Below are positions 58,901 through 64,000 of a DNA stretch of 64,000 nucleotides, one piece after another (position 1 is the stretch's first letter; each line of letters starts with the position of its first letter). The translations under genes and the position numbers were made by a program. The notes under the pieces are model-generated. The model was not told where the DNA came from, did not search any database, and saw only the letters and a program-made list of their open reading frames with translations. This stretch comes from Gorsachius magnificus. Taxonomy: Eukaryota; Chordata; Aves; Pelecaniformes; Ardeidae. The stretch covers positions 13,411,385 to 13,475,384 of the forward strand of contig CM067084.1 of assembly GCA_034008185.1 (NCBI GenBank). Reading direction: 5' to 3'.

Positions 58901-61080
58901 TGCCAGAGTCAGAAGTGGACTTAAATTGTAAGTAACTGAAAGTGGTTGTTTGCCCCAAGACAATAGGCGAGGTACTCGCTTCTTCCATTTGGGGACCAGT
59001 GCATTCAGGCACATGGTATGTGTGAACAAACAGGTAAAACAGTCTCAAAATGATACTCTAACTAGTTTTATTTCTTTGCATCTTAAATGCCTTAAAAGCC
59101 TCTATATTCTTCTACAGTTATGGGGGTTTTTTCAGTAGAGGTCTTAATACTTCCACGTTCATAGGGGAGGAATCCTGTCCTGAGGTGTGGTGTGTCAGCC
59201 AGAGTACAGAAGGAAGTTTGTCTCCTAGTGTAGGGAGAAAATTCCAAGTTTCCCAGGGAGCTCTCTAGGGCTAGATGAGGTACGTATAATTAGCTTCCTA
59301 AATCTTCCTGTAGTGTTTGCTTTGGTTTGTTTTTCCAGGTCTGGAGGTGCTCCGGCTGTACAGTAGACCGTGGAAGTTGGTGTAGCACCTTATGCTTCAG
59401 CCAGATCAAATTGTTCAGTGTCTTTGTAGAAAACACCGGTGAGAGTAGGGCGAGATGAGGCTGGAGAAACCAGAGGTGCAAATACAGTTTTGGTATCACA
59501 TGAGCAAGTTCAAATAAGAAAACTTGGAAGATCTTTGCCCAACATGATGCCTTTGAGGGTTTGAGCAATGGTGCCGTCGTTCTTGCACCCCATATGCCAC
59601 AGTTGTGCTTTGAACATGGGCCACTAACGCTGACAAAACCACTTGATACGATAATCCAGCTCTCAGTATACCTGAATTAAAATTATTTTATTTTTCCCCT
59701 TTCGTGATTGCTTTAAATGTTTTTTAAGTGTTCTGTACTGGGTAGCTAGCTGGCTTTGAAGTCTTTCCCCTGTATTTCCCACTAAGAAAGCTTGCTCTAA
59801 AAATGCAGTTTTGTACCTAATAGCTTGGACTATGTGGAAGTAAGTTAATGCTTATCTGATAACTTATTGCTTTGGGATTCTGCGTAGGAAAACAATGCAA
59901 ATGCAGTATAGTTAGACCATCTTGTCAGTAAGGAATCGAGCAGTCTGTAAGTTTGTGAAAATTCCAGATGGAGGGAAATGGTTGCAGAGCTTGGGGAAAG
60001 ACTCTCGCTTCCAGGAGCGTTCAGGCTGTGAACTGTTCTTGGATGTGGTAAGGAGCAAAGGGCGTACACTTTTACAAAACTCATGGTCATGTTGTCGTGG
60101 TCATATTTCTGTGAAATCAAAGCTGCAGTCTACAAACACCAGTTTTAATGCCTGTTTCGGGCAGAGACTCTTCTTCCCAAGAGCATAGAGCCAGCAGTGA
60201 GAACGGCAAGGAGCAGCTGATAGAGCAGCTCGGCAAAAGGAGACTGAAGCGAGTTACAAGGAGGTGGCAATTGAAATTCCGTTTTAGATTAAGTATAAAA
60301 TAGCTTTTTTACTACTAGAAAGATTACCGAAGCTGTAAATACTATAAATGCAGTCTTCCCTTGCCAAGGAGGCTGTAAATGTGTATTACTTTTAGAGTGG
60401 TACAAGCAAATAGTAGCATGTTCACAAAGATTCTAGCTTTGTATGTTGGTCTTCAAGTAAATCACGGCAGAAAACTCGGGGGACAAAGATTGTCCAGTTT
60501 ACAAGGGACCATATCAAAGGGTGTGTAAGAAGTTCGTGAGAGAAATATTACTAGAAAATCCAAAGCATCTTAGAACAGCCTTCCTAAGATGTTTGTTGTT
60601 TTAATTGAGAATGTTACATCTGCTAACTGTTCGTGACAAAAGACAAAAAGTTCTTTTACAAAATATTTCTGCCTGGCACTGCCCATTCAATATCTACCTC
60701 TACTAGTCCTAGTCTAGTTCAGCTACTTGCATAATTTTAGCCATTTAGCATATAACACATGGAAAAAAAGTGTCATTTACCTGGTTGGTGAACTAATGTA
60801 TGATGATGGATAACTTAAATTGTAATGCAATAAACCACAAACTTAGTGAAAAGTCCTGTTGTTGGTTCAGTGCAGCAGCATATTTATTGCTTCATTGCTG
60901 ACCGTTCAAAAAAAAAAAAAAGATCTTAATTACAAACTCCACCAAGTTACTTGCAATTGTACTGGGATTTGCTTTCCCTTCCAGCCTTCCTAACTGGTTA
61001 ACAATGTTGTACTGTGTTTTTACGCTCTTCTCTGGTGGTAGCAAATATCAAAACTGGCAGGAAGTCAATCAATGAATAAA
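55938..61080 (+). other. NAA15: Probable NAA15 3' UTR with alternative poly(A) signals
   Basis: No exon of another gene is visible here and the sequence is AT-rich. Canonical AATAAA signals occur at 56753, 57181, 57553, 60829 and 61075. The first lies ahead of a GT-rich stretch and would give a 3' UTR of about 0.85 kb. The last ones would give about 5 kb, in line with the long 3' UTR of mammalian NAA15. Which ends are used, and whether the whole stretch is transcribed, is inference. The G-run block near 56.65 kb would fall in even the shortest of these forms. Confidence 0.55.
56641..56673 (+). other. G-quadruplex-prone G-run block in the NAA15 3' UTR
   Basis: Runs of 12, 4, 5, 4 and 4 G are separated by single T or A bases, directly after a (CT)n tract. 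On the transcribed strand this meets the standard four-run pattern for a very stable RNA quadruplex with one-base loops. It lies about 80 bases before the first AATAAA. Confidence 0.85.
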
Positions 61081-64000
61081 AAATGCTGAGTTCTGTTTGT
61101 AAATGAGTGCTAGTGTTTCCTTGTAGGGTTCAGCGTCCTCCTTGGATGCGTACCAGCTTTGTAATAAACCATCCCTTGGCTAGTTCCCTTCATTCCCCGT
61201 TGTCTCCTTCCATGCTGACGGGTTCTAAATTGGGGTGCGGGTCTCGCAAAAGGGAGAAAAATCAGTAGTGGAAGGCTGTGGCTCCCTTCGGAGTCAGGCT
61301 GGAAAAGAACCACCTTGGCAGGGAGCTGCCTTTCCTACCCTGCGAGGGAATTGTACCTGCATATGAAAAGATCCCTTGCTCTTTCAGGCTACAAAGAGCC
61401 AATAGGGATTTGGGGAAGGCTCTTGAATAAAGGGTTTGAGAGGCAAGCTGAATGAAGAAGCATTTGCTGTTTTCCTCAATCTGGTTTGGGGTGGGGGATA
61501 ATAAATCTCAGTAGCCTTCTCTTCCTCACCCATAAGCCTACAATGCTTCCCTGACCCAGCATCCTCCCCCCCACCCCCCCCTCCGGTGTCTTGTGGTTTC
61601 CATCAGTCAGCAGACAAACTAATACGGTCAGGCTGACAAACTGGAGCAAGAGTAACTAGCTAGCAGCTGACATGGCGTTGTAATAACCTATGGCGTGTTG
61701 TGAACTCGGCGGTTAAGATTGTCTGGGGAAAAAAAAAAGTTTAACTACCATGTGTAACAAATAACTGTTCTGATTAACGCTGTCTACCGTGAGCACAAAG
61801 GGCTCCAGCAATTTGCAGGTTCTGTATTTTGTTATAAATGCCCAGGGCATGGGGTGGGGGGAGATACTGAGGTGACTGCAGAAACATCCTCATATTCACC
61901 CCTTTGGCTGTGAAAGGGGAGCTCGTTGCAGTAGGGGTTGCTTTGCACAGATAATACCCTGCTAAAAAATAGCATCCCCTAAAAAATAGCATCCCTTCCT
62001 TACCAGCGTCCCCGGTAATGTCTTTTTTTTGAGTGAGAGAGAGGGAGGGGAGGGGCCTTCACACCGGGCAGCTGCCTGCCTTGACCTTTTAATACTTTCA
62101 AACTTCACCCTCCCGTTTCTGGGAACAGCACCTCATGATTGCCTGCAAGGGGACTTCAAGCGCAGAAGATTTATGGGGAGCCAAGGTAGTCTGGCACTTC
62201 ATGTATTACTTTATCTGCATAAATCTGTCAGGACTGACTTTTCATCAGCCCGCCTCCATTCCATCAGCTCTAAAGGCTCTTCCTACCTTCTCACTGTGCT
62301 TCTGGAAACTGTTCTGGAGGTCCCAAGTGCAGCAGCAGAAAGACAACACCTCTCTGCGCTCGCTCTGTCCCTCAAAACGCTGAAGGGACACACACGAATT
62401 GCCTAGTGAGTCCTCCTGCAGCCGTCAAACATTACCAGGAGTGACTGGAGGCGAATAAATACTGGTCTAAAAACAGAGAAAACCCAACTGGTTGACTCAT
62501 TGTACAGCAACGTCAGGGTTCTGCTCTTTTAATTATTTTGTGGATTGCAAGATTTCTGCCACGCTTAAACTGTTGTGAAGGCGGGGAAGGAGGAATCCCG
62601 CTTGGTCTACAGCTTAGCTGTGCTGTAGGTGAAGCAGTCAGCGCTCTCGGGACTCGGCTGCTGCTTTACTCACATCTTGCCTTCATGCAGCTGACCCAAC
62701 GGATGTGGAAATCCCCTGTATTTAGGGGAAAGTGATGGGTAAGGATGGGGCTGTTGAGTGCTTCTTGCCATAAGGCTGGTGCTTCCGCGGTAAGCAAGGG
62801 CAAGCCCTGGGTTTGTGAGAGCTTTGTCAGGACTTCATAGTGCTTGGTATTTTCACCTGAACTTCTCAAAACCAAGAGCTATTGCTCTGTTCTTCTGAGA
62901 GTCCCATGGAGATGTCCTACCAGCCCCCAAGAGCAGGAAGGGCTCTGTTCCCCTGCATACGCCTTGTACGATTTTATCACAAAAATACAAATCTTAAACC
63001 CAGGCACTGCCCATAATGTATTAAATGGCTTTTATTAATTATCCCCTAATTTTTCTTGCAGCTGTCTCTTTCATCTAGAAGCATTTTTACAAAGTTTTAG
63101 GAAAGTGTTGGTCCCTGCCTGTTTATGTCATGCATTTCAAGCTTTTTTTTTTTTCCTCATAGGAGTCGCCAAATGTTCATAATTCTGCATCTCACTTCAC
63201 TTGCCATATCAATAAAAGTCTTAGTGAAATGTAACTGGAAAATACTTTTCATGCATTTGAGCTGGGAAAACAATCTTTGCTTTATTGCAGAGTAAACTGG
63301 TTTGTGCTTTTGAATTCCTATTTTGTCCCTGGATGAGCGTCTTTCCCCCACGTGTCCTTTACCTTCTCTTTAATACCGCAGGACGCTGAGGGTGGAGGAC
63401 GGTTACCCCCTTCAGTGAGATTTTGATGCTCTCTGGCAAAGCTGGGCTGAGACTTCTTTCTACGGCCGTACGCTGTGTGCAGCAGCACCGCAGGCTGTCC
63501 TGTGAGCCACCTCGCCGATCCCAAATCCCCCCCGTGCAACTGTTCAAATGCAGTGGGCCTGGCCCCTACCCTATCGCCTCTTTCCCACATTCCCTGATGC
63601 TCCAAACTAAAATACAGAAAGCAACTGGGAATAGAGAACACGCAATTTTTAGCCCCTGTTTGCCCCTCAGGCAAACAAATTCCATTTTTCATGCAGTCTG
63701 GCTTTGCTTAGATATTTTTCTCCCTGACTAGGTGACCCCAAAGCACTTTCAAACTGGGGAAACCCACTGTGTATCCTTCTGGCTTTTTCGCCAGCCCTGA
63801 GGTGTGACCGTGATTCAAAATCCCACACCAGCTGGTTAGGCTAGCGTGAATCAGGGGGAGAGACAGGGGAGAGCAAGTCTCGTCCAACTCTCTGATTACC
63901 ACTGGTCTTTCCTCATCGTTTTATTCTGTGTTTTCCACTGCAATCAAAGCCACAGAGGGAGAGGGAGCTGGGAACACCATGGAGACCGGGGAAGAGTTTA
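61081..64000. other. Unassigned right edge
   Basis: Slightly GC-richer than the 3' UTR. It holds a short perfect tandem duplication (CTAAAAAATAGCATCCC, near 61.96-62.0 kb) and open frames of up to 125 codons on either strand (62029-62406 plus, 63318-63692 minus) without recognisable content. RAB33B, expected next by synteny, is not present. An ATG in strong context (caccATGG) at 63979 stays open to the window edge but is too short to judge. Confidence 0.5.

Noticed and set aside
63979..64000. Start of a new gene (ATG in strong context at the window edge)
   Set aside because: Only seven codons are visible and they do not match RAB33B or SETD7, the genes expected next; one good ATG context is common by chance.

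Overview
The window is vertebrate nuclear DNA, almost certainly from a bird. Its genes have introns with GT-AG borders, the promoters are CpG islands, the flanks are AT-rich, and the recognisable interspersed repeats are CR1 LINE fragments of avian type. There is no bacterial or viral gene organisation, CRISPR array, rRNA or tRNA that I can see.

Three protein-coding genes can be read exon by exon, in the order known from human 4q31.1 (MGARP, NDUFC1, NAA15). On the minus strand, MGARP occupies 4147-12161 (four coding exons, 176 aa predicted) and starts in a CpG island at about 11.6-12.45 kb. NDUFC1 occupies 14854-16534 (three coding exons, 82 aa predicted) and starts in a second CpG island at about 16.0-17.4 kb. 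On the plus strand, NAA15 runs from that same island to its stop codon at 55937. Nineteen coding exons (30800-55937) give 847 residues in one continuous phase-consistent frame. Only the first coding exon, expected to hold 18 codons, could not be found. All other sequence in 17.4-30.8 kb is NAA15 intron 1.

The layout is: 1-1.4 kb unassigned; 1.4-2.6 kb a decayed CR1 LINE; 2.6-4.1 kb MGARP 3' flank; 4.1-12.2 kb MGARP; 12.2-14 kb intergenic, with a long open frame on the plus strand; 14-16.5 kb NDUFC1; 16.5-17.4 kb shared bidirectional promoter; 17.4-55.9 kb NAA15; 55.9-61.1 kb probable NAA15 3' UTR with several AATAAA signals and a strong G-run block; 61.1-64 kb unassigned. RAB33B, the next gene in mammals, is not seen.

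Functionally, NDUFC1 (respiratory complex I) and MGARP (mitochondrial transport and morphology) are mitochondrial membrane proteins, while NAA15 is the ribosome-anchoring subunit of the NatA N-terminal acetyltransferase. The NDUFC1/NAA15 island carries textbook NRF1, YY1 and E-box motifs. I found no convincing undescribed system. The points most worth a second look are the missing NAA15 first exon next to long C/G homopolymers, a U12-type intron in NAA15, an unassigned terminal-exon-like unit inside MGARP intron 3, and a 239-codon frame with its own poly(A) signal divergent from MGARP.
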